Shown piece by piece: positions 50,423-62,968 of a stretch of 64,000 nucleotides of DNA (position 1 is its first letter; each line of letters begins with the position of its first letter). The DNA is from Tetrahymena thermophila SB210 (Eukaryota > Ciliophora > Oligohymenophorea > Hymenostomatida > Tetrahymenidae). The notes beneath the pieces were generated by a model, which made no database searches, was not told where the DNA came from, and saw nothing but the letters and a program-made list of their open reading frames with translations. Location: NCBI RefSeq assembly GCF_000189635.1, contig NW_002476381.1:1-64000 (forward strand), given 5' to 3'. The position numbers and the translations under genes were made by a program.

Positions 50423-53400
50423 AAACAATTAAACAAATGAATATTTAGCTAACTTACTTCAACCATCATTAAATAGTTCATTTACTTTTAATTTCAAAAT
50501 TTGATTCATATTAGAAATGATAATTTTTTAACTTCCCCATCTCTCAAATCTCTATTCTTAAATAATAATAATTAATTAAATGATTGATCGATTAATTAAA
50601 ACTTAGTCTCATCCTATTAGTAAGTCTTTATGCTGTCAAAAATGACGCTAGTTATTAATCAATCTTTCCATGATAAATAAATATCCCTTAAAATAATTTT
50701 ATCAATTTAAACTATTTCAAAAATTAATTAATTTCAATACTCCTATCATCAATCAGTTAACATAATTGATTGTTATAATCTTTTGAACCTACTCAAACAT
50801 ATTTAAATATCAATCAACTTATTGATTACAGTATAAGAATATATCATGCTACTACACTTATAAACCTCAAACCCACGTTTTAACTCGAAAATATGTATTG
50901 AAAATTTAAATAAAATTTACTTCTATTAACAAATTAAACTAACTAAATCAATCATAAAAATTAACTAAGTAAAATGGGATAGAAATTTAATTAATTAATC
51001 AAAAATAAAAAAGTTATTCATTGATGCATCTTAGAAGGAAATAAGAAAAAGCTATATTAAATATTACTCTTCACTCACTCACTCAATCACTGATAGACTT
51101 ATTTCCTAAATAACTCACTGGCGTTTTTCAAAAATACTTTTGTTTATACTATACTAAAATATATAAATACTATCTTAAATTTCTTATGAATCTTTTTATT
51201 TTATTTCTATTTGTTTGTCTGTGTTGTTTCTTAGCTCTTTGCTAAGCTCTTCAATCATTCATTCAATAATCAAATCAATATCCATTTATTTACTTATTTA
51301 AAAAAGTACATTTTATCTTCACAATTTTCCTTTCACTCAATATTGATTGACTGACTTATTCGTTTTGTATTTTTTTTACATAATTATAAATTTATTTCTA
51401 CTGCCTTATAAGGTTTAGTATATAAATGTCCCAGATGTATAATTGCTAAATTTATTTTAAGAAAAAAACCAAGTATGAAAAAAATCTTTTGTCAAAATAA
51501 TTTTTGAGTAAATTTCATAAAAATTATTTTTATAAAATTTTTGTTTGAATACATTGTAAATTAAATTAAACAAATGCAATTTACTTTTTTACAATATATT
51601 TAAGAGTGCAAACAATAAATATTAGCTGTAAAAATGTGAAAAAAAATTAAATTTTTATGGCTTTGAAGAATAAGTGCTTTAGTATAATAAAAAAAGAATT
51701 CTTTTATAATAAAATGTAAAATGTAAGTTGTAAAGCAGTATAAAATGGATTCAAAAGTAAATTTTATTATATTTTAAAAAGTTGAGATAAACAATTTTTT
51801 TAAATTATAATATTCAAATACATTCTTTTTTCTGGAAAACAAACAAACATGCATGCAATTTTGCTATTTATTTTTCAAATTATCTTAATGTTTTTTATGA
51901 TTGAATAAGTTGTTTTTTACTTACAAATTTATACCAATAATATATTAAATACTTACAATATTCAATTTCATATTTTACTAAAACTTGTATTAGTTATAGT
52001 AATCTAAACAGTTATAGTAATCTAAACTATATACTTGGCTAAAATGAAGAAAATATTTTAAATTGGTAAAATATAAACAAAAATTTGTTTGATATTCAAA
52101 ACAAAATTCAAAATAATAGTTAATTGCTTTTACTATTTTTTATTTTTAGAAAAAATTATAATTTTTTACACATATTTATAAAATATTTTTTGTTAATTAC
52201 GATTTGTTTGTTTCTTGAATAAATGAATCAAGTGAAATAATAAAATGATTTTTATAATTTAGTTGTTCAGAATGAAATTATGGTTTTATTTATTTATTTT
52301 AGTTTTATAGATTAAATAATTTTGTTCGTTAAATATTTAAAAATATGTCCTTTATTCAATAAAATATTAAAAAGAAATTATTTTTTAGATTTTATTTATT
52401 CATAAAAGCTCTTTTAATTTTTATAATTTAAAATTATTATAAATTTTAATTTAAAAAAGGAAAATCAACCAAGCAAATTATAAAAAAATGAGTATAAAAA
52501 GCAACGTTTGTATTGAAAATATTTAAGAAGTAAAATGAAAAATAAAGAAACTATAACATGAAAATATTTAATTTTAACTAAAAAGTTTGATAAATATGAA
52601 AAAAATTCTATTTCAGCAATAAAAATTAAAAAAAAGTAAATTAAATTTGATAAGTTTTAATATCATATATTTTTTTTTAAAAAAAGCATAAGTGCACAAG
52701 AAATTCTTTGTTTTATCTAAAATATATCTAAGTGCTCTACTCTCAGCTAAGTTGTGCTAAGTTTAAGGTATTTTAATCATTTCAAAACATGTTCAATTTT
52801 TAATATAAAAATAAATACTTACATTTCAACTAAAGTTAATTTAATATTTAAAAGATTTTTAATAAATTAACAAAAATAATTCATTGATTGATTAATTAAT
52901 TAATTAATTTCATCAAAATTTAAAAAGTTTAATTATTTTTCGATTTATTTTTACATAAAAATAATTTTATTTAACTTATAAGTATTTGATATTTTTATTA
53001 ATGTAATTTCTCTTTAAGAAATTCCTACACAAGGTATACAAAATTTTTAGTATAAATCAATATACAAATAAAAATTTAGTGGTTTGGATGCAACCAGAAT
53101 TTAGATTCTTATATTAAAAAATTCAATTTAAATTAGAAGAAAAATTTATAGAGCTAAATAACATTTTAAATTTGGATAGTTAATGCTAATGAGTATTTAC
53201 TTAAAAGAAATTTAGACAAACATTTAGCTTAAAAAAAATAATAAATTTAGTATTGAAAATCTTTGTTAATTTTTTGATGAAAAATAGATGGAAACTTTGA
53301 AAATTTGTATTTAATTTCAAAATTATTAATATTTCATTGACATATAAATAAAACTAAATAAGTAAATACTTAGAAAATTCAAGAAATATCGATAGAAATA

Positions 53401-54064
53401 AATGAATTTGTAAGAATTTAAATTCAAAATGTTTAATTAAAAATTAAAATATTCCCCAAAAAGTTTGTAAGTAAATTATCTTAATTAAATCAAAACAATT
53501 CCGATACTTTTCGAAATAAGCGTATTTATATAAATAATTCATTAAAATATTTAAATTTTCTTAAATAGACTTAATTAATTATTACATTTTCAGAATATTC
53601 TTAACTACTTTTACTTTATTTTTCATAAATAAATAAATTAAACTTACAATTTAAAAATATCTGATAAAACTTTTATTCAATTTATTTATTTATTACACAT
53701 TCATTTACAAAACTTTAATAAATAAAGTACAAAATAAAATAAACAAACATTCAATAATATTTATTTAGGCATCGCTATACAAAATAAATGGCTATTATTT
53801 TCAATCTAATATAATTAATTTCATTAAAATTAGAAGCTATTAAAACTAAGTTAAGATTAAAGTTAAAAATAAACAACTCTTTTTTTCTATTTAAATTAAT
53901 AATAAAATTAACCAAAAGTAGAAATTTAAATAAAAATAATTTATTTTAATTAAAATTGACCTAACCAAATTATTTTAATTTTTTAAATTTCTAACTTTAA
54001 ATAAATTTTCAATTAATTAATTAATAGGAATCTTTAAAATTAAATAATTACATCTTATATATTT
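50423..54064. other. Long AT-rich spacer
   Basis: 3.6 kb without a supported gene or RNA. An 18-bp perfect tandem duplication lies at 51992-52027; otherwise only simple ATTA/AATA runs. Confidence 0.5.
51992..52027. repeat. 18-bp tandem duplication
   Basis: AGTTATAGTAATCTAAAC occurs twice head to tail with no mismatch (51992-52009 and 52010-52027). Probably a recent slippage duplication. Confidence 0.9.
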
Positions 54065-55251
54065 ATGTTTAAAATTTATATTTTAAATAGAGGAAATTAT
54101 CAAGCAGGCTATGATATCAAGCTTTTGTTAGAGAATTTAACATTTAAAAATGTTACATATTTAAGTCTTGATATGAGGTATTTTCAATTTTCTTAAATAT
54201 TTTTAATTATTAATTTTTTTAATCATTAATGTTAAGCACAAGTAAAATGGATTATAACTAAGCAACTTTGTTAGGAAACAAAATAGGAACTCTAGAAAAT
54301 ATTACATATTTAGTGCTTTATTTAGGGTAAAAACATATTTTAAAATTTTTAATCAAACATATAAATTTATTAAAGCTTTAATCAAATATCAAACGAAGGA
54401 GCCTTTTAAATAGGAGAAGGATTAGGAAAATGCTAAAATCTCAAATTCCTTGTTTTTTAAGCTTTGTAAATATTTATTTATTAAATATTTTGTAAGTATA
54501 ATAAATTTTTCAGTAATAATAATATAGGTATTAAAGGAGCTCAAGGTTTGAGTTAGGGAATAAGATAATGCTAACAATTAACTAATCTTAATATGGGCAT
54601 TGAGTATTTTTATTTTTTTAGTATAATTTAATAACAAAATATTCAAAAGGAATAATCACATGTAAAAAAGTGGTGCTGATTACATTTCTGAGATGTTCGT
54701 TTCCCTTAAATGCTTAACTCATTTGAATTTAAATTTAGGGTATATAATTTTATTCCACAACTCTTTAATTAGTTTATTAAATAAAAATAAATAAACTTTA
54801 AGCATTTATTTTCTTAATTTTGTATTTCTGATTTTAATGATGAATTTATTTCTTAATCTTTAATCAGATAAAATTTAATAGAGTATTATGGAGCTAAAAG
54901 CGTGCTAAATGAAATAAATAATTGCAAACTAATGAAGACATTAACAATAAATATGCAGTAAATATTTAATATCAAATCAAAATATATTTTAATTTTCTTA
55001 TTTATTTATTTACTTAGATAGAATTTAATTTACGGTTCTGGTTTATAATCTTTAGGTTTTTAGATAAAAAATTATTAATATCTAAATCTACTTTAAATTG
55101 ATTTAAGGTAAAATGTTTAAATATTTTAAATTAATAATTTTTTCAATTAATTAATCCCTTTAAAAGACTAAATTAGAATCAAAACCCAACTTATTTCAAA
55201 TAAAAAGCATGGAAATAAACAAGACTTGTCAAATTAATTTTATTTGTATGA
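54065..55251 (+). CDS. Small leucine-rich-repeat protein, one repeat per exon
   Basis: Eight exons: 54065-54177, 54237-54326, 54376-54465, 54514-54603, 54650-54739, 54868-54957, 55018-55107, 55167-55251; 245 aa. All introns are phase 2 and short (46-128 nt). The six internal exons are each exactly 90 nt and encode one 30-residue repeat of RNI-like LRR type, roughly N-x-I-x3-GA-x2-L-x3-L-x2-C-x2-L-x2-L-x-L-x-L (for example NNIGIKGAQGLSQGIRQC). Such repeats form curved protein-binding scaffolds; the partner is unknown. The first exon also ends in a repeat and has a possible acceptor at its repeat boundary (TTTAAATAG before 54091). The in-frame ATG may therefore be fortuitous, and upstream repeats may be missing or lost. 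Confidence 0.72.
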
Positions 55252-55771
55252 ATTCTTTTAAATGTGTTTGTTTATAAATTTACTTACATATTTTATTTTT
55301 AAACTGTAATTTAAGAAATAATTATCATTTAAAATAAATAAATAAATACACACTCAAGAAAAATTTACTCATTAAATTTTATCTAAAACATTTATTCAAA
55401 TATAAAATTTTAATAAATCTATTTAAAAATTTTAATTTATTAATTTCAATACCCTAAATTTTCTACAAAAAAAATCTTGAAATTTTTAATTATTTATTTC
55501 AGTATGATTAATAAAAAATACTCAAATCAAATAATTGATATTTATTTTATCATCTGAAAAATTTTTATATAAGGGTAGCCACTAAATTTCTGATCATAAT
55601 TAAATTAATATAAGTATTTTAATATTTATAAAATAAAGTTTTTTAAAGGGAAAAAGTATTAAGTCATTTATAGATAGATATACTCAGATAGAAACTCATT
55701 ATAAATAATTTTTAGTTTAAATATCATTTTTAGTTTTAAAGTGGCTTATTTAGAAAAATTAATTATCTCAC
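55252..55771. other. Convergent spacer
   Basis: AT-rich 3' flanks of the LRR gene (plus) and the TBC gene (minus). Nothing else seen. Confidence 0.5.
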
Positions 55772-58700
55772 TCATTGATGTATATACTCTTCATTGTATT
55801 CCTATATTTAATTGAATATTTCAAATTTATTATTTCTAAAAATATAAAAGCATCTTACTTATGATTATTTTTCTTCTAGCTCATTTAGATCAATTTTAGT
55901 GATGATAAGCACATCGCTTGGTTTTTTGAGAAAGAGATCTTTTTAATATTAAATTGAATTATATTTATTACCATTAATTAATTCTTTAAAAAATTGATAT
56001 TTATTAATAATAAAAATAAAATAATTATTTACTCTTTTATAAATGCTTAAATCTAACAATAAAGTTTGATATGTCACTGTACATTAGTTTAACTTTTTTA
56101 CAGGAAGTTTACTTCATCACAATTTGGCAAGGCATGTATTCGCTGAGGAATTCAGAATATCTAAATTTAGCCAACTAGTTGAACTCTTAATCAATATTAA
56201 ATATTTCTTAGTTGATTTTTTGCTGAATTTATATATTTAGCTTGGAAGGAATATTATATTAGCACACCATTTTAAAATTGAGAGTCTATTTTTTAAATTA
56301 AATCAAAAATTATTAATCAAATAAGAATAATTAATTAAATTTTTACTTAATTTGAGTTGAGCAAAGCATAATCATAAATTGATTTCTCTTGATACTCAGT
56401 CAGTTTTTAGTTTTGTAAAAATAATTCAATTATTGTTTTTTCAAAGTCAAGGGCTAGCAAAAATGTTTGACCAACATCAAGCTAATTTATAGTTTCTTGA
56501 AGAATAAGGTTCTGTATTATAAGAATTACTATATCCATTCCCGAATAGAAGGACAGAGAAGTTTTCAGGTTAACGACTTAGCTGAGGTCAGTGCTGTTAT
56601 AAATAAATTAATTGATCTCAGATCTGTTATTACTATATTAAATGTTCTATCTTTTTTATTTCAATTCTATAATTAAATGTTAATAATCCTCTTTTAGTGA
56701 TTCCAGGGTATGCTATTAAACAAGTTCTACACTTTAATTTAGACTTTATTTCAAATTACTTTATCTTTTTTACATAAGAGGTCCAGTACCAAGAATGGGG
56801 TCTTCCACATCTGGTTTGTTTATAAACTTCAGTCTTTAATTTAATCTAGAGTTAAACAATCTCTTTTGTTTGTCATCTATCACATTAATTACTGCAATTA
56901 CTTTACTGTTAACCATAACTGTAAAATTTACCTTTTTTTGAAGAAAGAAAAAATTATTATTTTGATTAAATTTTTATTTTTAAATTAAAACTTTACTTGG
57001 ATTTAATTAATTAATATTTTTCTTGTTGGAAGTGCAAATTAGTCTTAGTTTAAAGTTTTTGAGACATTTGTCACCTAAGTTATAGAGTTTTAAAAGTTCA
57101 CTAAATATCTTAGTATAGGTAATTTCTCCATTATTTCTATAAATTGCTTCTTTGAGACTTTTAGATTTTAATTTGAAAGGGAAATAAGATTTTCATTGTT
57201 ATGCATTATTTATTGAATGGGTTATGAGCTAGTTAATTTATTTTTTTTAAATATTTATTAATGAATTTATTTTGAAAAAAATTTATATTATTTACTCATC
57301 TGGTTTTTTGTAGGGAAGATCTGGTCTTTTGTCAAGAATTATTCTCTTAGTTACTTTCCAGTCTTTGTCTATCAAACAAGTAAACTTTGTTAATATACCT
57401 TCAACTCTATATTTTATATTTAGCATATATTATGAGTTGTTGAGTCCTTCGATTTAGTTCTTAATTTTTTCATCTAGCAAGTTCTTCAGTATACTTAAAC
57501 TATTGCTACCACCTAAGAATATGTCTTTACACTTTTTATTATTTATTTTTAAATTTTTAAAATAAAATTTGTTTTTAATAAAAAATGTATTTTTTTACCT
57601 TTACTGCCAAATTGTTTTAATTTTGCATATTAATAATTTCTTTTGTCACATCTATTACAATATTGTCATTATCTCTAACTGTCAGTTCAGCCTTAACTAC
57701 TCTATTTACAGATCCCAATATCGCGTATTCAACCATATCATAAATTTAGTTATCAGGAATATAAATCATGAACATATCGTAAATATATTTCACAAATTCT
57801 AAAACAGTGTTCATATGAACAAGTTATTCTTCTATTATAAAAATTTATAAAATAGATTTAAAAATATGTCAAAAATTCTCTAAATAAATCGATTGATTTT
57901 TTTAAATTTATTTAGAATAAAAATACTATCTAAAAATTAATTTACAATCTCTTTAAGAATCAAAGACTTAAAGCAGGTCAAAAAAAAGGTATAATTTTTG
58001 CTTAAAAGTAGATGTAGAAAAAAGTATGATTGAAACAATAAAATCCATGAAATAAAATGTCTTATTTGGATTATTTATCACATGAAAGTCAAACACAGTT
58101 CTCAAAAAGTTTACATTACTCAAACCACTAATACTCCCATCATTTAGAGATATTTTCAAGAACATTTTCATCACTTCGAAAGTTGTCTCAGAATCTATTT
58201 ATTTATATTTAGAAATTCTTAAAAAATGAAAGGGAAGGGAGGGATTTATTTAAAATAATTTTAGAAATTCAAACATTTTTTAAATAATCAATGAAAAAAA
58301 TTTGAATTTTTAAATGAATGTTTGAGATAAAATCTTGCTTCCCCTTTTAAAATAAATTTTTTAAAGGAGAAAATTTATTAAATTTAACTTTAAAGATATT
58401 TTACTTAGTCTCCAATTAATTTTTTATGAGGACTCTAATGAATAGTGAGAAATAGCACTAAAAATAGGTATGTTTTATATATCACTTCTAAAAAACTATC
58501 TCAAGGTATTAAAATCAGTTGTTTTAGTTTTATCATCAATTTTAAATAAGTAATTAACTAATTTAGTAGGATGATTTTGTAAGGCTAAACTTACTTGGTT
58601 TCTAATTGTATAAAGAGGTAAGTTGTTAATTGGAAAAGGAGATTATATTTATTAGGTGTATTTATCAGAGAGCAAAATAACAGAAATATCAATCTCACTT

Positions 58701-61700
58701 GTAGTGTAATTATGTATTGCTTGTCTGAAAGCACAAATATCATCAAGTAATAATGTTGTCTTTATCAGATAATCAGGATAGTAATAGTTAAGGTTAATTA
58801 TACATTCTTTTATTAGCCTTTTTTATCCTTAAAGCTCTGTATTTATGCTCTTAGGATCCTCGTAAAGACGGATTGCTATTTTATCATAACCTTCGATGTA
58901 TTAGAATTCCTCATAGTGATTTAAGAATATACATGTATCAACTATTATCTTTATATCTTATTTGAACTACTATTCATAGTTTATTTCCATCACTATTTCT
59001 GTATTTTCTGCCCAAAATAGCTTTAGTTTGTGAAAGTACAAAAAGATTCTCCTCAGCTGTGGCTTTCTAAAAATTGTCAATTAAGACGCTTATTACTATT
59101 ACTAAACTTGATACTGATCAACGTCTTGGTATTGATTAAAAAAATCTAGATTGAAATTATTGTTCATTGTTGTTTGATTTGTTAAATTCATAGTATTCAT
59201 TTGTTGCAAATCAGGCTGAGTCATAAAGGCTCCGCCTATTTATTAAAAAAAAATTAAATAAAATAAGAATAAACCACTAAAAAAAATAGTAATAATTGAT
59301 TGAGAAAATTTAATTTTAATTAACAATTAATTAAGGAAAAAATGGTTTAAATAAAATAAAAAGTAATATTTATCCATCTACCTAGGGTGTTCAAGTTTGA
59401 TTATTATTGTGCTGCTTTGTTTATCATGTGATTTAAAAATTTATTGTCTGCTAGCTGGTACATTTCTCTTTCATTTTCATCATCAAACTAATCTGGTATT
59501 TCTAGAGAATCATCAGGATCTTCACCTGATTTTTGATCCATAGCATACTTCCTTTTATTGTCTCTTTCTTTTAATTTTTCAACTATTTTATAGGTTTCAT
59601 CAATTTGTATTGAATCGCATTTATCGAATTCGCTTTTAGCATTAACATAACAATTAATTTGCTAATTAAGCAATAATCTAGAATTGTAGTGCACTTTAAG
59701 CTCGTCCTCCAAATTTAATAAAATATTTAAGTAAAATGCTAGCTTTTCTACAAATTTTTTCTTGTTTTCTAAAACTTATTTGATAAATTCGCTTGATGAC
59801 ATAACGAAAAAGCCTATTTATTAAAAATTTTCAAAAAAAATATTTGATAAATAAACTAACACAATACCATGTATTTTTAGAACCATCTCAACTTCAGAGG
59901 CTCTTGAGCATTTTATTATATCTTCCTTAGAATGTTAAAGCAAAGTTATTATCACTGAAAGCATTAGAATATTAGTATGTCCCTATAAAAATAATGAATT
60001 ATGAGTAAATTAATATATTTATTTATCTAACTAAATTGATAATTTTTATTTGCTGATTGAATGTTATTTTAACAACTTTTGATATAATTAGGAAATAATA
60101 TTTTTGTTTTTCTTGTATAAAAATTTTAAATTAATTTGATTACTTTCTTTTAAGATTAAAAACATCTACTGAAAAAATAAATTTTATAATTTTATAAAAT
60201 ATTACTTCATGCTCCAAGGCACTTTCAAATAATAGTATGTCCCAGATTCTGAAGACAATATCGGTACTAAATAGACTAGAAAACATGGTGAGTAGATGAG
60301 AAGAAAAGTAATATTCAGTTGGCAATCCTACTTCATTGAGTTTCATTGCCAAATCTGGTATGTTTTCTTTGATTAAAATCTTTAAAAGTAACAGCTCTGC
60401 TTTTAAACCAACTAACTTATTACTTTAAAGAGGTGGGAACATATTAGGCATATAGTCTTTGATTTTAAACGATCCTCTCATACCTTCATGCTATATATTT
60501 GGATTAAATCTATAGTAATTTTTTAATATGAAATAGACTATGCTAACTAGTAGCCAAAAGACTTCTTCTTCCTTCTTAAATTCAATGAAGTCTTAGTCTA
60601 TTTATATTTCATCCTAAATACAATAAATCATCACTAAAATGTTATTTTTATTTTAATAAATTTACATAAGCAAGTGATTAGCTAATATAATAAATGCCGA
60701 TCTTGTCACAAATTTCAATCAGATCTGCTGAATAGTTTATATATGAAAAGTGGGAAGAGTTCGAGTCAGAGCCCAAAATAATGCTCCAAAAAATGAAAGC
60801 ATTCATAATATTTTCTATTTAGCTCATAGTTAAAGAGTGAACTGATCTGTTAGTATGCTTTTTTAAATAATAAGTAATGTCATCCTTAATTTGTTACTGA
60901 AGCACTAAATAGTTTTCAGTTGATCCTCTTAGGAAATGCTCATACAGGGTTAATTGAATATCTTCCTCAGCAGCCGTTTTTAATGAAACCTAATTATGGC
61001 TGTAATAATTTCTTATACTTGTAAATTAAGACCACGCTCTCTCAGAAATAATCTTTAACTCTTAAACTCTGCTTAAGCTTTTCCAAATCTACATTCTCAT
61101 ATAGTTAGGGATACCTTAATATTGTGGAAAAATTATTAAATCTTAAAGTGGTATAAAAATATTTAACCTTCTTTGCAAATTTCTTCAAGTAAAGTGTATG
61201 CCTAAGGGCATTTTTGTCTCCATGCTTTTCTTTCTGATAGCAGTCTGCTGAGAGTAACACTTCCGAAATCATCTCTTTTTAAAAGTAATAAATATAAAAT
61301 AATAATAAATAGATGTACTTTCTTACCTATCATCATCGTGGTTTAGTCTTCTTGTTGGGGAAGAAGGAGGATAAGCAAGACTTGCGTTTGATGGAGTATT
61401 TGCTTCTCTAACTTTTAACAGAAGCTCTTAAAGCTAAACAATTAAGTCAATATTTTTTTTTAAACGTGCATTTTCTAGTGATATTTGTTTGTTAAACTTT
61501 AAAATGGCATTTTTCTTAATCTTTTTGAGAATAAAAATTTCACGCTGATCAATAAATTTTAAATATTTTAATTCATCATTGATAATCTCCTTCTTTTCAA
61601 GTGTTTTTTACATTATTTTTACTTTTTTTTTGGTTAAATTTGGAAACTATATTGACTCACCATAAATAGGATCTATGAATGGTAAGTTGTAATCAACATA

Positions 61701-62968
61701 ATATGTTACAATATCATCAAAATTTTTTGCATTTGGTATGAGGGAAGGTGATATGAAACTGTCTAATTTAATAATTGGCAATTAAGTATCTTAACTAAAC
61801 AGGAAATTTCTAAAATCCAAATTAATCCAATTCCTCTTTCCGATATTTTAATCTACACAAAGTTCTGAAAAGTAAAATTTTCCTTTAGCTTTTTGTTACT
61901 TATCTGCAGACCCTAAATCTCTTAACTCAATCACTAAGGAATCATTTAAATCATAATTGTTTATTTTTAATTCATAACTCATTTAACTATCTCTAATTTA
62001 AATAGTATTTTAAAAGGGCAAAATCAAATTCTCACTAGGTCCTTTGTAGTGAGGTTAAGACTGCTAAACAGTAGAATCAATATTAAACAAATACCAGCTA
62101 ATTGTGCTTGGATTTAATTTATTCTTTACTCTACATTGCAATTCTGTTTGAAAATAAACCCCTTCATTATTACTTGATAATTATTAATCGTTGACAATTC
62201 GTAAATCAAAATTTTCATTTTCCTGTTTATTTTAAAAAAATAATCTATACCTATCAATCAATCAATCCTCATAAATCAAATTTATTTATATTTATCAAAA
62301 TTTTAAATTAATTTTGTCAAGTTTCAGTAGAAAAAAATTATTTTTCGATATTTTATTAATGTGGATTTACAGTTTATCTTAAATTGAAATTAAAAATTTT
62401 TATTAAAAACATTAAGAAAATGAATTACCTTAATCAACTAAATAGAAAGAATAGGTTTAATTAAATCTATTTTAGATTCAAGTTCTATTTCTTAAAAAGT
62501 AAAAATTATTGTTTTCTTTTGATTCTCAATTTCCTACTTCTTCTTAGCTGCTACTTGTTTCCAATAATCAACAAACTAGATTAAAACCAAGTTATCAAAC
62601 TATTGAATAAATTGATTTTAACTTAGAGCCCACATTTATTTCTTTTACTGTGAAAAATCATTTTGATTTTAATTAGCTGATAAATTTGATTTATTATTAT
62701 GGCTAACTATATCACTTTGAGAATGAGAGCCTTGTACTTATTTTGAAAGAATTTCTTCTGTGCTAAAGAATTACTACTATTCTTTTTGTTACTCAATAAT
62801 AAGCTATTCGTTCTCCTATTACTACTTTAACAATTATATTTATTTTTCTTATTCATAGATAAATTGAGCTCTCTTAAATTAGGTTATCATACTGGCTGTA
62901 TTCATAAAACATTTCACAACTATTTGATCAAGCTTCTAAAGTAATTTATTAGACTATAGAGACTACAT
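55772..62968 (-). CDS. Giant TBC (Rab-GAP-like) domain protein, 1871 aa
   Basis: Fifteen exons in transcript order: 62968-62429, 62222-61327, 61274-61168, 61114-60666, 60613-60170, 59982-59868, 59813-59382, 59235-58405, 58194-57946, 57831-57599, 57531-57296, 57157-56997, 56918-56347, 56285-56102, 55938-55772. The N-terminus is coiled and Gln-rich. The TBC domain starts at GIPNYMRMQIWKSL (about 515) and includes QIKDDITYYLKKH, EEEVFWLLVSIVY, GLPTEYYFSSHL and FRIWDILLFES (to about 775). TBC proteins normally stimulate Rab GTP hydrolysis. Here the Arg finger of IxxDxxR is Tyr596 and the Gln finger of YxQ is Asn641 by my alignment, so catalysis is doubtful. The remaining 1100 residues have no recognised domain. 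An in-frame start at 62905 is the alternative. Intron 58195-58404 keeps frame if retained, so its removal is a judgement. One gene or two fused models cannot be told without RNA. Confidence 0.78.

Noticed and set aside
57968-58174. Stand-alone 68-codon minus-strand gene
   Set aside because: It is part of exon 9 of the TBC-domain gene, in the same frame as neighbouring exons.
60140-60352. Stand-alone 70-codon minus-strand gene
   Set aside because: It is the end of the TBC domain exon plus nine intronic codons.
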